Numbered from the stretch's first letter, positions 24,402 to 33,763 are shown. The stretch: DNA of 64,000 bases from Leifsonia sp. ku-ls (GCA_003367665.1 QKXI01000006.1:9702-73701); one strand, 5' to 3'. Translations and numbers: made by a program. The notes: generated by a model from the letters alone, not told the origin.

Positions 24402-25633
24402 GCCCGGCCGGCCCACTCCCGCCCCGCCCACGGGTCGTAGTCGGCGACGAGCTCGCCCTGTTCTGGGCGTTCCGGCTCCGGCACGTGCTGCAGGTTGACC
24501 CGCACGCGGTACCAGAGCGAGCTCGACCCGCGCATCCCGTCGACCAGCTCGTCGGCCGGATGGAGGTGCTCCACGACGCCGGGATGCTCGGCCTTCCACC
24601 GTTCCAGCGCGTCCAGCGCCTCGGGCTTCGTCCTGGTGCGGGCGACCTCGACGAGCGGCATCGTGGACACCCTGCGGCCCGCGCCGTCGCCCGCGCGCGG
24701 CGGCTTCTCCGCCGGGCCGAGCTCGCGGGCGAGTGCGAGCAGGCCGTCGAGCGAGCCGACGGCGTCGTCGATGCCGGCGTGCGGGTCGCCACGCTCGGCG
24801 AAACGCTGCAGCACGGTCGGCACGGTGAACTCCTCCGGCCGCCGCGAGCGGACCTCGTCCCAGTCGAGCGGCGTCGACACGCGGGCGTCGGGCAGGGGAC
24901 GGATGGAGTACGCCGACGCGACCGTCCTGTCCTTCGCGTTCTGGTTGAAGTCGACGAAGACGCTCTCGCCGCGCTCCTCCTTCCACCAGCGTGCCGTCGC
25001 CAGCCCCGGAGCGCGGTTCTCCACCTCGCGCGCGAGCGTCTCCGCCGCCAGACGCACGTCGGCGAAGCTCCACTCCGGCCGGATGCGGACCAGGATGTGC
25101 AGCCCGCGCGACCCGCTCGTCTTCGGCCAGCCGACCAGCCCGTTGTCGTCGAGCACCTCGCGGGCGACGAAGGCGACGTCGACGATCTGCGACCAGTCGA
25201 CGCCCGGCATCGGGTCGAGATCGACGCGCAGTTCGTCCGGATGGTCGAGGTCCTCCGCGCGGACGGCATGCGGGTTGAGGTCGAGGCAGCCCAGGTTGGA
25301 CACCCAGGCGAGCCCGGCGGCGTCGCGCACCACCGCCTCCTCCGCCGAGGTGCCGCTGGCGTAGCGCAGCGTCGCCGTGTCGACGTACGGCGGGTGGTTC
25401 TCGGGCACGCGCTTCTGGAAGAACGGCTCCTGCCCGAGCCCCTTGGCGAACCGCTTCAGCACCATCGGCCGGCCGCCCGCCCCGCGCAGCGCGCCGTCGG
25501 CGACCGCGACGTAGTACCGGGCGAGGTCGAGCTTGGTCAGCCCCGGCTCCGGGAACACCACCTTGTCGGGGTGCGAGATCCGCACCTCGTGGTCGCCGGC
25601 CTCCAGGAACGTCTCCGCCTTCGCCGCACTCAT
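24398..25633 (-). CDS. Stand-alone LigD-type DNA polymerase/primase domain protein
   Basis: The protein has 411 residues. The archaeo-eukaryotic primase fold of LigD polymerase domains spans ~10-300. The catalytic acidic pair is DLDP (138-141), the nucleotide-binding SGSRGLHI is at 173-180, and the third acid is probably Asp228 in VFVDFNQNAKDRTVAS. These enzymes add ribo- or deoxynucleotides at broken ends in bacterial NHEJ, alongside Ku and a ligase. Neither the ligase and nuclease domains nor Ku are encoded beside it. The C-terminal ~110 residues are an extension with charged sequence (VARTRTKPEALDALERWKAEHPGV). ATG 25633 is preferred to the in-frame ATG 25654, which adds only MCGYGGG. Confidence 0.88.
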   Translation of the reverse strand: MSAAKAETFLEAGDHEVRISHPDKVVFPEPGLTKLDLARYYVAVADGALRGAGGRPMVLKRFAKGLGQEPFFQKRVPENHPPYVDTATLRYASGTSAEEAVVRDAAGLAWVSNLGCLDLNPHAVRAEDLDHPDELRVDLDPMPGVDWSQIVDVAFVAREVLDDNGLVGWPKTSGSRGLHILVRIRPEWSFADVRLAAETLAREVENRAPGLATARWWKEERGESVFVDFNQNAKDRTVASAYSIRPLPDARVSTPLDWDEVRSRRPEEFTVPTVLQRFAERGDPHAGIDDAVGSLDGLLALARELGPAEKPPRAGDGAGRRVSTMPLVEVARTRTKPEALDALERWKAEHPGVVEHLHPADELVDGMRGSSSLWYRVRVNLQHVPEPERPEQGELVADYDPWAGREWAGRA

Positions 25634-25697
25634 GCCGCCACCGTAACCGCACACCGCCCACCGGGCCAGTACTCACCCCCACCGCCCTACGTGCGTC

Positions 25698-25764
25698 GGA
25701 GATTCGGCCGTCCGGCCTCCGAATATCCGACATAGGTCGGTGTGGCAGGAGATTCGAACGTTCG
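25698..25764 (+). promoter_or_regulatory. Cluster of direct and inverted repeats upstream of the peptide-ABC operon
   Basis: GGAGATTCG occurs twice, 50 bp apart (25698-25706 and 25748-25756). ATTCGG/CCGAAT (25702-25707 with 25719-25724) and CCGAC/GTCGG (25727-25731 with 25736-25740) form inverted repeats, and CGAACGTTCG (25755-25764) is a perfect palindrome. They lie 160-220 bp before the substrate-binding-protein gene and may be a regulator-binding region. I saw no riboswitch consensus here. Confidence 0.4.
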
Positions 25765-25921
25765 GTCGCTCATCCCGCCGGCCCCTATCGCTGCCCTGGC
25801 GTTGACGCCAAGCGTTCGTGACGACGGATGACGCCCGCGAAACAGAAGGTCATCCGGGATCGACCGCGCTTGCGGATTCCAGGATTCTGATGCCCACCCC
25901 CGATGCCTCAAGGAGTCCCCC

Positions 25922-27562
25922 ATGCGTTCCCGTACCTCCCGATCCCTCGGCGCCGCGGCCGTCGTCCTGACCGGTGCGCTCGCCCTGTCGGCCTGCGCCT
26001 CCGGTTCCGACGCCGCGAGCGGCGGCGGCCAGAAGGTCGCCGGCGGCACGATCGTCTACGCCCACCAGCAGGAGCCGGCCTGCGTGTTCGGCGGCTGGAT
26101 CGAGCAGGCGTACCTGTCGTACCAGGTGCTCGACAACCTCACCTCGCTCGACGAGGACCACAAGGTGGTCCCGTGGCTCGCGACCTCCTGGAAGCAGTCC
26201 GCCGACGGCCTCACCTGGACCTTCGACCTCAAGAAGGGCGTGAAGTTCACCGACGGGACGCCGCTCACCGCCGCGGCCGTCGCCTACAACTTCGACTACT
26301 GGGTCAAGGGCGGCAACAGCACCGCCAAGGTCTGGCTCGACGGCTACTACAAGGACGCGAAGGCCGTCGACGACACGACCCTGCAGGTCGACCTCTCCCG
26401 GCCCTACCCGCGCCTGGCCGACAACCTGACGCAGGGCTACTTCGGCATCCAGTCGCAGCACGCGCTGGAGACGCGCACGAAGGAACAGAACTGCGAGGCC
26501 CCGATCGGGTCGGGCGCGTTCATCGTCGACAAGTGGAACCGCGGCCAGGACATCATCCTGAAGAAGAACAAGGACTACACCTCGCCTCCCGCGAACGCGA
26601 AGCACACCGGTCCGGCGTACGTCGACGAGATCGACTGGAAGTTCGTCGCCGACCCGACCACGCGCGTCGCCGCGTTGCAGGGCGGCCAGGTGGACGCGAT
26701 CTACGACGTGCCCGCGGTCCAGTGGAACACGCTGAAGGCCGGCGGCTACCAGCTGGAGAAGTATGTCACCGCCGGTCGCCCGCAGCAGATCTCGTTCAAC
26801 ACGCAGCAGGGTCCGTTCACCGACGAGCGCGTGCGACAGGCCTTCGCCTACAGCCTCGACCGCAAGCAGATCGTGGACACGATCGGCCGCGGCGTCATCC
26901 CGTTCGAAGGGAACGGCGGCGTCAGCCAGACCACGCCCGGCTACAGCGAGAAGGCGGCCGGCTGGTACAGCCAGGACGTCAAAAAGGCGAACGCGCTCCT
27001 GGATGCGGCCGGCTGGACCCGCAGCGGCGACAGCGGCGTGCGCGAGAAGAACGGCGCGAAGCTGACCGTCTCGCTGCCCTACGGCGCCGGCTCGATCATC
27101 AACGCCGACGGCGCCGCGATCCTGCAGGGCGTGAAGGAGCAGGCCGACAAGGTCGGCTTCGACGTGAAGCTGGTGCCGGTGCCGCAGAGCGAGTTCTTCT
27201 CGGGCAAGTACGCCGCCCCCGACACGCACGACCTCGCCGCCGGCTACTGGACCGCGGTCACGGCCGGCATCCTCTACATCAACTGGCGGCCGTCCACCCC
27301 CGACAACCCGAACTACTCCAACGCGGCCTTCTACAACGACCAGACGCTGGAGCAGTACATCCTCGACGGCAACTCGGCCTCGACCGTGGAGGCGCAGAAC
27401 GCGGCCTATCAGAAGGCGCAGGACTACATCGCGCAGCACGCCCTCGCGATCGGCGTCTACGACCGGCTGAGCACCCTCGCCGTGTCCACCAAGCTCCGCG
27501 GCGTCTGGCAGGAGCACGCGCAGGGAGGACCGACGTTCTATGACGCCTACTTCGTCAAGTGA
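25922..27562 (+). CDS. ABC transporter substrate-binding lipoprotein, family 5 (peptide/nickel type)
   Basis: The protein has 546 residues. The lipoprotein signal ends in LALSAC (lipid cysteine near residue 21). The body is a family-5 solute-binding protein (DppA/OppA type), with LATSWKQSADGLTWTFDLKK and GVKFTDGTPLTAAAVAYNFD as family signatures. It captures the substrate outside the membrane for the two permeases and the fused ATPase encoded directly downstream. A good SD (AAGGAG) precedes the ATG. The operon ends with a flavin monooxygenase of the NtaA/SnaA/DszA family, so the cargo may be a small organic (possibly sulfur-containing) compound rather than a peptide; that is inference. Confidence 0.93.
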   Translation: MRSRTSRSLGAAAVVLTGALALSACASGSDAASGGGQKVAGGTIVYAHQQEPACVFGGWIEQAYLSYQVLDNLTSLDEDHKVVPWLATSWKQSADGLTWTFDLKKGVKFTDGTPLTAAAVAYNFDYWVKGGNSTAKVWLDGYYKDAKAVDDTTLQVDLSRPYPRLADNLTQGYFGIQSQHALETRTKEQNCEAPIGSGAFIVDKWNRGQDIILKKNKDYTSPPANAKHTGPAYVDEIDWKFVADPTTRVAALQGGQVDAIYDVPAVQWNTLKAGGYQLEKYVTAGRPQQISFNTQQGPFTDERVRQAFAYSLDRKQIVDTIGRGVIPFEGNGGVSQTTPGYSEKAAGWYSQDVKKANALLDAAGWTRSGDSGVREKNGAKLTVSLPYGAGSIINADGAAILQGVKEQADKVGFDVKLVPVPQSEFFSGKYAAPDTHDLAAGYWTAVTAGILYINWRPSTPDNPNYSNAAFYNDQTLEQYILDGNSASTVEAQNAAYQKAQDYIAQHALAIGVYDRLSTLAVSTKLRGVWQEHAQGGPTFYDAYFVK

Positions 27563-28565
27563 GCTGACGGTCGCCGCGGCCGGCGGGCCGATCGCGCAGA
27601 ACGCGATCCGGCCCCGCCGCGCCCGCGCGGTCGGCGTCACGATCCTCCGCAAGGTGGGCGCCGCGCTCGTCGTGCTGTGGGGAGCCGCCACGGTCGCCTT
27701 CTTCGCCCAGCTGGCGCTGCCAGGGGACAGGGCGACGACCATCCTGAACATCCGGGCCGGCCAGGCGCAGGCCAGGACGCCGGAGGAGCTGGCGCAGATC
27801 AACCAGCAGTACGGCCTCACCCGCCCGGTGATCGTGCAGTACGTGGACTACCTGCGCGGCCTGGTCTCCGGCGACTTCGGCAGCTCGTACCAGCAGTACC
27901 GGCCGGTGACGGCGATCATCGGGGAGCAGCTGGGCAGCACGCTGACGCTGTCGCTCGTGGCGATCGCGTTCGCCTGGGTCATCATGGTGGTCTGGGTGAC
28001 CCTGACGGCCGGTCGCGGCCCGCGCGTCGGCGGGCTCGGTTCCACGGTGGATGTGGTCACCGCCGGGCTGCCCGCCTACTGGCTGGGCATCATCCTGCTG
28101 CTGGTGTTCGGCCTCGGCCTGCACTGGTTCCCGATCATCAGCGGCACCTCGCCCGCCGGGATCGTGCTTCCGGCGCTCACGCTCGCCATCCCGCTCGCCG
28201 GGTTCATGTCGCAGAGCGTCCGCACCGAGTTCGAGCGGTCGCTGGAGCAGCCGTTCGTGCTGTCGGCGCGGATGCGCGGGATGGGCGAGTGGGGCATCCG
28301 GCTGAGGCACGTCCTGCGGCACGCCGTCATCCCGGCGGTGACGCTGTCGGGCTGGGCGCTCGGCGCCACGCTCTCGGGCGCGGTGATCGTGGAGTCGATC
28401 TTCTCCCGCCCGGGCATCGGCTCGGTGCTCGTCGCGGCCGTGAACTCGCAGGACCTCCCGGTAGTCACCGGGATCGTCACCCTGGTCGCGGTCGTGTACG
28501 TCGCGGCGAACCTCATCGTGGACGTCGTCTACACCGTCATCGACCCCCGCCTGGAGCTGACATGA
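27540..28565 (+). CDS. ABC transporter permease, DppB-like
   Basis: The protein has 341 residues with six helices. It shows the DppB-type N-terminal helix (VVLWGAATVAFFAQLALPGD), QYGLTRPVIVQYVDYLRG, and the EAA-like coupling loop around FVLSARMRGMGEWGIRLRHV. The proposed ATG overlaps the binding-protein gene by 23 bases; a slightly later start is possible. It forms the membrane channel with the next gene product. Confidence 0.92.
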   Translation: MTPTSSSELTVAAAGGPIAQNAIRPRRARAVGVTILRKVGAALVVLWGAATVAFFAQLALPGDRATTILNIRAGQAQARTPEELAQINQQYGLTRPVIVQYVDYLRGLVSGDFGSSYQQYRPVTAIIGEQLGSTLTLSLVAIAFAWVIMVVWVTLTAGRGPRVGGLGSTVDVVTAGLPAYWLGIILLLVFGLGLHWFPIISGTSPAGIVLPALTLAIPLAGFMSQSVRTEFERSLEQPFVLSARMRGMGEWGIRLRHVLRHAVIPAVTLSGWALGATLSGAVIVESIFSRPGIGSVLVAAVNSQDLPVVTGIVTLVAVVYVAANLIVDVVYTVIDPRLELT

Positions 28566-29431
28566 CCGCCCTCGGAACGCCGCCGGTCGCGGCCGCCCGC
28601 CCCTCCGCCCTCGGGGCCCGTCTGGCGCGAGCGCCGTGGGGCCTCTACCTCGCCGTCGCGTTCGCCGTGCTGCTGCTGGTCGCGGTGGTCGCGCCACAGG
28701 CGCTGACGACCCACCTCCCGACCGCGATCGACTACCAGGCCGCGCTGCAGCCGCCCAGCCTCGCGCATCCCTTCGGCACCGACGAGTCGGGCCGCGACCT
28801 CTACACGCGGGTCGTCTGGGGTGCCCGCGACTCGCTCACCATCGGGCTCGGCGCGGCCGCGGTCGGCGTCGGGCTCGCGCTCGTGCTCGGCTCGCTCGCC
28901 GCGCTCGGCGTGAAGCCCGTTGCCGTCGTGATCGACCGGTTCGTGGAGATCATGTTCGCGTTCCCGGCGCTGCTGCTGGCCCTGCTGCTCATCGCGATCG
29001 CCGGTCCCAGTGCGGCAACGCAGGTGCTGGCGGTCGGGATCGGGACGGCGCCCGGCTACGCCCGCATGATCCGCGGGCAGATCCTCGGCGCCCGGAACTC
29101 GGGCTACGTCGAGGCCGCGACCGCGCTCGGGCACTCGCGTTGGCGGATCGTGCGCGCCCACATCCTGCCCAACGCCCTGCGGCCGCTCGTCGCGGTGTTC
29201 GCGCTGTCGATCGGGCAGTCGATCGTGTGGGCGTCCAGCCTGTCGTTCCTCGGCCTCGGCGTCGCCCCGCCCGCCTCCGAGTGGGGCGCGCTGCTCGACG
29301 CCGGCCGGCAGTACCTGACGACGGCCTGGTGGCTCGTCGTCATCCCCGGTCTGGTGATCGTCGCGGTGGCGCTCGCCGCGACGACCATCGGCCGGCACAT
29401 CCAGGCGCGCCTGGAGAAGGGAGAGCGGTGA
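28562..29431 (+). CDS. ABC transporter permease, DppC-like
   Basis: The protein has 289 residues with six helices. Family signatures are HPFGTDESGRDLYTRVVWGA and the coupling loop GYVEAATALGHSRWRIVRAH. The ATG overlaps the stop of the DppB-like gene by four bases (ATGA), and its own stop shares a base with the ATPase start. It pairs with the DppB-like subunit. Confidence 0.93.
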   Translation: MTALGTPPVAAARPSALGARLARAPWGLYLAVAFAVLLLVAVVAPQALTTHLPTAIDYQAALQPPSLAHPFGTDESGRDLYTRVVWGARDSLTIGLGAAAVGVGLALVLGSLAALGVKPVAVVIDRFVEIMFAFPALLLALLLIAIAGPSAATQVLAVGIGTAPGYARMIRGQILGARNSGYVEAATALGHSRWRIVRAHILPNALRPLVAVFALSIGQSIVWASSLSFLGLGVAPPASEWGALLDAGRQYLTTAWWLVVIPGLVIVAVALAATTIGRHIQARLEKGER

Positions 29432-31140
29432 TGAGCATCCTCGAACGCGACACCGACGGGATCGTGGCGGAGCTGGACCGGCCGGCCACACGCCTGCGCG
29501 TGCGCAACCTGCGCACGGCGTTCCTGGTGGACGGCGTGCGGCGTCCCGTCGTGCACGGCGTGAGCTTCGACCTGCGGCCGGGGGAGTGCGTCGCGATCGT
29601 CGGCGAGTCGGGATCGGGCAAGTCGGTCACGGCGCGCTCGCTCGTCGGGCTCGCCGGGCGATCGGCCCAGGTGCAGGCGGACGAGCTGAGCATCCACCAC
29701 GAGGACGTCCGCGGCTTCACCGCGCGGCAGTGGAAGCGGCTCCGCGGCCGCGACATCGGCTTCGTGCTGCAGGACGCGCTGGTCTCGCTCGACCCGCTGC
29801 GCCCGGTCGGTCGGGAGATCGAGGAGGCGCTCCGGCTGCACGGCTGGGGCGGTCGCGCGGCCAGGCGCGAACGCGTGCTCGAGCTCCTCACCCGGGTCGG
29901 TGTGCCGTTCCCCGCGGTGCGGGCGAAGCAGCGTCCCGACCAGCTGTCCGGCGGCCTCCGCCAGCGCGCGCTGATCGCCTCGGCGATCGCCCTGGACCCG
30001 GACATCGTGATCGCCGACGAGCCGACGACCGCGCTCGACGTCACGGTGCAGGCGCAGGTGCTCGACCAGCTGGAGCGGATGAAGGAGCGCGGAGCGTCGG
30101 TCGTGCTCATCAGCCACGACCTCTCGGTGGTCGCCCGGCTGGCGGACCACATCCTGGTGATGCGCTCCGGAGAGGTGCTCGAGCAGGGCAGCGCCGCGCA
30201 GGTGCTCGGCGACCCGCAGCACGAGTACACGCGGGCCCTGATCGCGGCCGTGCCGAGCGAGTCGACGCGCGGGCACGCGCTCACGCCCGGCGCCGCGGCG
30301 CTGCCGGCCAAGCCGGCGCCCGGCGCCGTCCTTCTCTCGGCGACCGACCTCGTGAAGCGGTTCCACACCTCCGACGGGACGGTGACCACCGCGGTCGACC
30401 ACGTCTCGTTCGACCTGCGTGCGGGCGAGACGCTCGGCATCGTCGGAGAGTCCGGCTCGGGCAAGAGCACCACCGCGCGCCTCGCGCTCGGGCTGGAGTC
30501 GCTCGATGCCGGAGCCGTGACGCTGCTCGGCCGGCCCTGGGCTCCGCTGCCGGAGGCGCGGAGGCGCGAGCTGCGCAGCCGCATCGCCGTCGTGTACCAG
30601 GACCCGCTGAGCTCGTTCGACCCGCGCTGGACCGTGGAGCGCATCCTGAGCGACGCCCTCCGCTCCGAGCGGTTCGCGTCGGAGGGCGACCGCCGCGCGC
30701 GCCTCGTCGAACTGCTCACCCAGGTCGGCCTGCCCGAGAGCGTGCTCCCGCGGTTCCCGCTGACCCTCTCCGGCGGCCAGCGGCAGCGCGTCGCCATCGC
30801 CCGGGCGCTCGCGCCCCGGCCCGACGTGATCGTGCTCGACGAGGCGGTGTCGGCGCTGGATGTGACCATCCAGGCGCAGATCCTCGACCTGCTCGCCGTG
30901 CTGCAGCGGGAGTCGGGCGTCGCGTACCTGTTCATCTCCCACGACCTCGGCGTCATCAGCCACCTGAGCGATCGCGTGCTCGTCATGAAGGACGGCGTCG
31001 TCGTCGAGGAGGGGACGCCGGAGGACGTGTTCGAGCGTCCCGCGCACGCCTATACTCGTGCCCTGATCGCCGCCATCCCGGAGTTCGACCCCCAGGCCGT
31101 CGCGGCCGCAGCCACCCCCGAAAGCGAGACCGCCGCATGA
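29431..31140 (+). CDS. Fused dual-domain ABC ATPase (DppD-DppF type)
   Basis: The protein has 569 residues with two complete ABC ATPase domains on one chain. Domain 1 has Walker A GESGSGKS (59-66), signature LSGGLRQR and Walker B IVIADEPTTALD. Domain 2 has Walker A GESGSGKS at about 339, signature LSGGQRQR and Walker B VIVLDEAVSALD. In domain 2 the usual EPTS is EAVS, as often in DppF-like halves. It powers the importer formed by the two preceding permeases. ATG 29431 is chosen over GTG 29428; both lie behind GGAGAG. Confidence 0.94.
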   Translation: MSILERDTDGIVAELDRPATRLRVRNLRTAFLVDGVRRPVVHGVSFDLRPGECVAIVGESGSGKSVTARSLVGLAGRSAQVQADELSIHHEDVRGFTARQWKRLRGRDIGFVLQDALVSLDPLRPVGREIEEALRLHGWGGRAARRERVLELLTRVGVPFPAVRAKQRPDQLSGGLRQRALIASAIALDPDIVIADEPTTALDVTVQAQVLDQLERMKERGASVVLISHDLSVVARLADHILVMRSGEVLEQGSAAQVLGDPQHEYTRALIAAVPSESTRGHALTPGAAALPAKPAPGAVLLSATDLVKRFHTSDGTVTTAVDHVSFDLRAGETLGIVGESGSGKSTTARLALGLESLDAGAVTLLGRPWAPLPEARRRELRSRIAVVYQDPLSSFDPRWTVERILSDALRSERFASEGDRRARLVELLTQVGLPESVLPRFPLTLSGGQRQRVAIARALAPRPDVIVLDEAVSALDVTIQAQILDLLAVLQRESGVAYLFISHDLGVISHLSDRVLVMKDGVVVEEGTPEDVFERPAHAYTRALIAAIPEFDPQAVAAAATPESETAA

Positions 31141-32561
31141 GCGAGCCGAAGCAGCTGTTCGTCAACCTGTTCGAGATGGCCTGCGTGAGCCACATCACGC
31201 ACGGGCTGTGGCCGCTGCCGGGCAACAACCGGGAGCGGTTCGCCGACCTCGACTACTGGCTGGAGCTGGCGCAGCTGCTGGAGCACGGCGGCTTCGACGG
31301 CATCTTCCTCGCCGACGTGATCGGCGCGTACGACGTGTTCCGCGGCGGCCCGGAGACGGCGCTGCGGGAGGGGCTGCAGAGCCCCAACCTCGACCCGCTG
31401 CTGCTCGTGCCGGCCATGGCCGCGGTGACCGAGCGGCTCGGCTTCGGCGTCACGTTCTCGACCACGTACGAGCCGCCGTTCGCCTTCGCCCGGCGGATGT
31501 CGACGCTCGACCACCTGACCAAGGGCCGGATCGGCTGGAACATCGTCACGTCCTACCTGCCGAACGCCGCGCGCAACTTCGGGCTCGATGGCGAGGTGCC
31601 GCACGATGTCCGCTACCGCTACGCCGACGAGTACCTCGACGTGCTGTACAAGCTGTGGGAGGGCTCGTGGGACGACGACGCGGTGGTCGCCGACCGCGAG
31701 GCCGGCGTGTTCACCGTCCCGTCGAAGGTGCGCTACATCCACCACGAGGGCGAGCGCTTCCGGGTCGCCGGCCCGCACATCGTCCACCCGTCGGTGCAGC
31801 GCACGCCCACCCTGTTCCAGGCGACCGGCTCGCCGGCGGGCATCGAGTTCGCCGGCCGGCACGCCGAGGTCGTCTTCACCGGCGGCCGCACCAGCGAGGA
31901 GTTCCGCCGCAACGCCGACGGGATGCGCGACGCCGCCGAGCGCCACGGCCGCGAGCGCGACGACATCCGCTTCATCGCCATGGCCGGGGTGATCGTCGGC
32001 CGCACGCAGGAAGAGGCGGAGGACAAGTGGAGGCTGTACCGCGAGCACGCCAGCCTCGACGGCATCCTGGCGCACAGCAGCCTGCCGGTCGACTTGACCG
32101 CCTTCCCGCGCGACATCACGGTGCGCGAGGCGCTGGCCCGCGCCGAGTTCCCGGCATCGAAGGTGCCGTACCTGCCGCTCGACACGACGGTCGGCGCGGC
32201 CCTCGACTTCATCAAGCAGGGCCGCGACGTGCGCTTCCTGGTGGTCGGCGACCCGAAGACGGTGGCCGACGAGATCGAGCGCTGGCTCGACGAGGACGGC
32301 CTCGACGGCATCAACCTCCGCCAGTACCACTCGTTCGACACGGCCCGCGACTTCGCCGAGCTCGTGGTGCCCGAGCTGCGCCGCCGCGGCCGCCTCCCGC
32401 AGGAGCGCGAGCCCTACGGCACGCTGCGCGAGCGGCTCTTCGGCGTCGGACACAGCCGTCTGCCCGACCGGCACATCGGCGCGCGCTACCGCGGCGGGGC
32501 GAACCTCGACGTGCCGGTGGAGCCGCTCCGCCTCGACTTCGAGCACGCGGCGTCGTTCTGA
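31137..32561 (+). CDS. FMN-dependent LLM-class monooxygenase, NtaA/SnaA/DszA family
   Basis: The protein has 474 residues. It is a bacterial-luciferase-like TIM barrel of the NtaA/SnaA/SoxA group, with the family segments HITHGLWPLPGNNRERFADLDYW, GFDGIFLADVIGAYDVF, GRIGWNIVTSYLPNAARNFG and PTLFQATGSPAGIEFA, the last being part of the flavin phosphate site. Such enzymes use FMNH2 supplied by a separate reductase to oxidise chelators, sulfones, thiophenes or antibiotics. The gene overlaps the ATPase gene by four bases, so import and oxidation of the substrate are tied. No flavin reductase is encoded nearby. The gene ends six bases before the converging AAA ATPase gene, with no visible terminator. 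Confidence 0.9.
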   Translation: MSEPKQLFVNLFEMACVSHITHGLWPLPGNNRERFADLDYWLELAQLLEHGGFDGIFLADVIGAYDVFRGGPETALREGLQSPNLDPLLLVPAMAAVTERLGFGVTFSTTYEPPFAFARRMSTLDHLTKGRIGWNIVTSYLPNAARNFGLDGEVPHDVRYRYADEYLDVLYKLWEGSWDDDAVVADREAGVFTVPSKVRYIHHEGERFRVAGPHIVHPSVQRTPTLFQATGSPAGIEFAGRHAEVVFTGGRTSEEFRRNADGMRDAAERHGRERDDIRFIAMAGVIVGRTQEEAEDKWRLYREHASLDGILAHSSLPVDLTAFPRDITVREALARAEFPASKVPYLPLDTTVGAALDFIKQGRDVRFLVVGDPKTVADEIERWLDEDGLDGINLRQYHSFDTARDFAELVVPELRRRGRLPQEREPYGTLRERLFGVGHSRLPDRHIGARYRGGANLDVPVEPLRLDFEHAASF

Positions 32562-32567
32562 GGGGTG

Positions 32568-33746
32568 TCAGTCCCCGAGGTGCTGCCGCTGGATGAACGC
32601 GGCCATGTTGGGGACCGTGAAGGCGACGCGTCCGCGTTCCGGCATGTAGATGATGCCTTTGTTGATCAGGCTCTGCCGTGCAGGTGAGAGGGCCGCGGGC
32701 TTGGCGTCCAACCTGAGCGCCAACTCCCCGGTCCTGCTGCCCGCGTCGCCATCCATCGCCATCGCCATCAGGTACGTGCGCTCGCTGCGACTCGCCCGAT
32801 CCCATCGCGCCGGGAAGAACCCCATGTCGAGCTGCGCATTGCCGTCGGCGATCGCGGCTCTTGCGTCGTCCGCCGTGATCACCTTGTCGCGCGCGATCTC
32901 CCACGCCGCCTGGCCGTAGGTCTGGAGGAAGTACGGGTAGCCTGCGGCGGCCCGCGCGATGGTCTCGGCCGCACCCGTTGCGAAGCGTGCGCCGTTCCTC
33001 TGAGCCGGAATGACGAGGGCATCGAGAGCCGCCACGTCGTCCAGCGCGCCGACCTCCCGGTAGTCGAAGAGGCGCTCGGCATAGGAGCGCGCATCGCTGA
33101 GCACGGACGGCAAGGACGGCAGTCCGGCGCCGAAGAGGAAGAACGGCCATCCCTTCTGGCCCGCGCGGGGCTGGGCTGCGAGGAGCGCCACGAGGAGTTC
33201 GCGGTCGATGTCCTGCATTTCGTCGATGAAGAGAGCGAATGCTGAGCCCGTTTGACGAAGGGCGGGCGCCAGGTCTTCCACGAGCTCTTCGAAGTCCACC
33301 TCGAGCTGGCCGGAATCGGCACGGCCGGGAGCTGGATCCAGCCCGATCTCGATCGAGCCGACGCCGAGAGACAGACTGAACGACTTCACCGTGCGGAGAG
33401 CGTCCCTGACGGCTCCCGTCGCGTGCCTCGTCCTCTGCAGCCGTCTGCTGGCGAGCAGCAGGGCGCGTCCCAACTTCTGGCGGATCGCTTCCGTGCCGGA
33501 GTCGGTCGAGCGGCCTTCCACCTCGATGATGAACCACTCGGCGTGCTCGGCCTGCTCGCGGAACTGATTGAGGAGCACCGTCTTGCCGACGCCACGGAGA
33601 CCGTGCAGCACGATGCCGCGGCTGTGGAGGCCGGCCCGGGAGCGGGCGACGGTCAGCTCGAAGGCATCGATCTCGGCCTGCCGGCCGACGAGGTAGGGCG
33701 GCGTGAGCCCAGAGGCCGGCGAGAAAGGGTTGAGTTGCGAGTGCAC
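32568..33746 (-). CDS. AAA ATPase of the ORC/STAND-like single-protein type
   Basis: The protein has 392 residues with a GTG start. Walker A is GLRGVGKT (49-56) and Walker B is FALFIDEMQDID (169-180), which with PYLVGRQAEIDAFE (17-30) is typical of the ORC-like/AAA_16 ATPases of bacteria. The C-terminal third (about 300-392) looks like a winged helix (LALRLDAKPAALSPARQSLINKGIIY). Relatives are often annotated only as ATP-binding proteins; some sit in mobile or defence loci. It stands alone between unrelated operons. The upstream region is unusually AT-rich with TCTAG repeats, hinting at separate regulation or acquisition. The function is not known. Confidence 0.8.
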   Translation of the reverse strand: MHSQLNPFSPASGLTPPYLVGRQAEIDAFELTVARSRAGLHSRGIVLHGLRGVGKTVLLNQFREQAEHAEWFIIEVEGRSTDSGTEAIRQKLGRALLLASRRLQRTRHATGAVRDALRTVKSFSLSLGVGSIEIGLDPAPGRADSGQLEVDFEELVEDLAPALRQTGSAFALFIDEMQDIDRELLVALLAAQPRAGQKGWPFFLFGAGLPSLPSVLSDARSYAERLFDYREVGALDDVAALDALVIPAQRNGARFATGAAETIARAAAGYPYFLQTYGQAAWEIARDKVITADDARAAIADGNAQLDMGFFPARWDRASRSERTYLMAMAMDGDAGSRTGELALRLDAKPAALSPARQSLINKGIIYMPERGRVAFTVPNMAAFIQRQHLGD

Positions 33747-33763
33747 GATAAGAGCGTCTAAGA

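Noticed and set aside
25634-25921. Riboswitch upstream of the importer operon
   Set aside because: I looked for SAM, TPP and cobalamin consensus elements in the 288-bp gap and found none; only short repeats are present.
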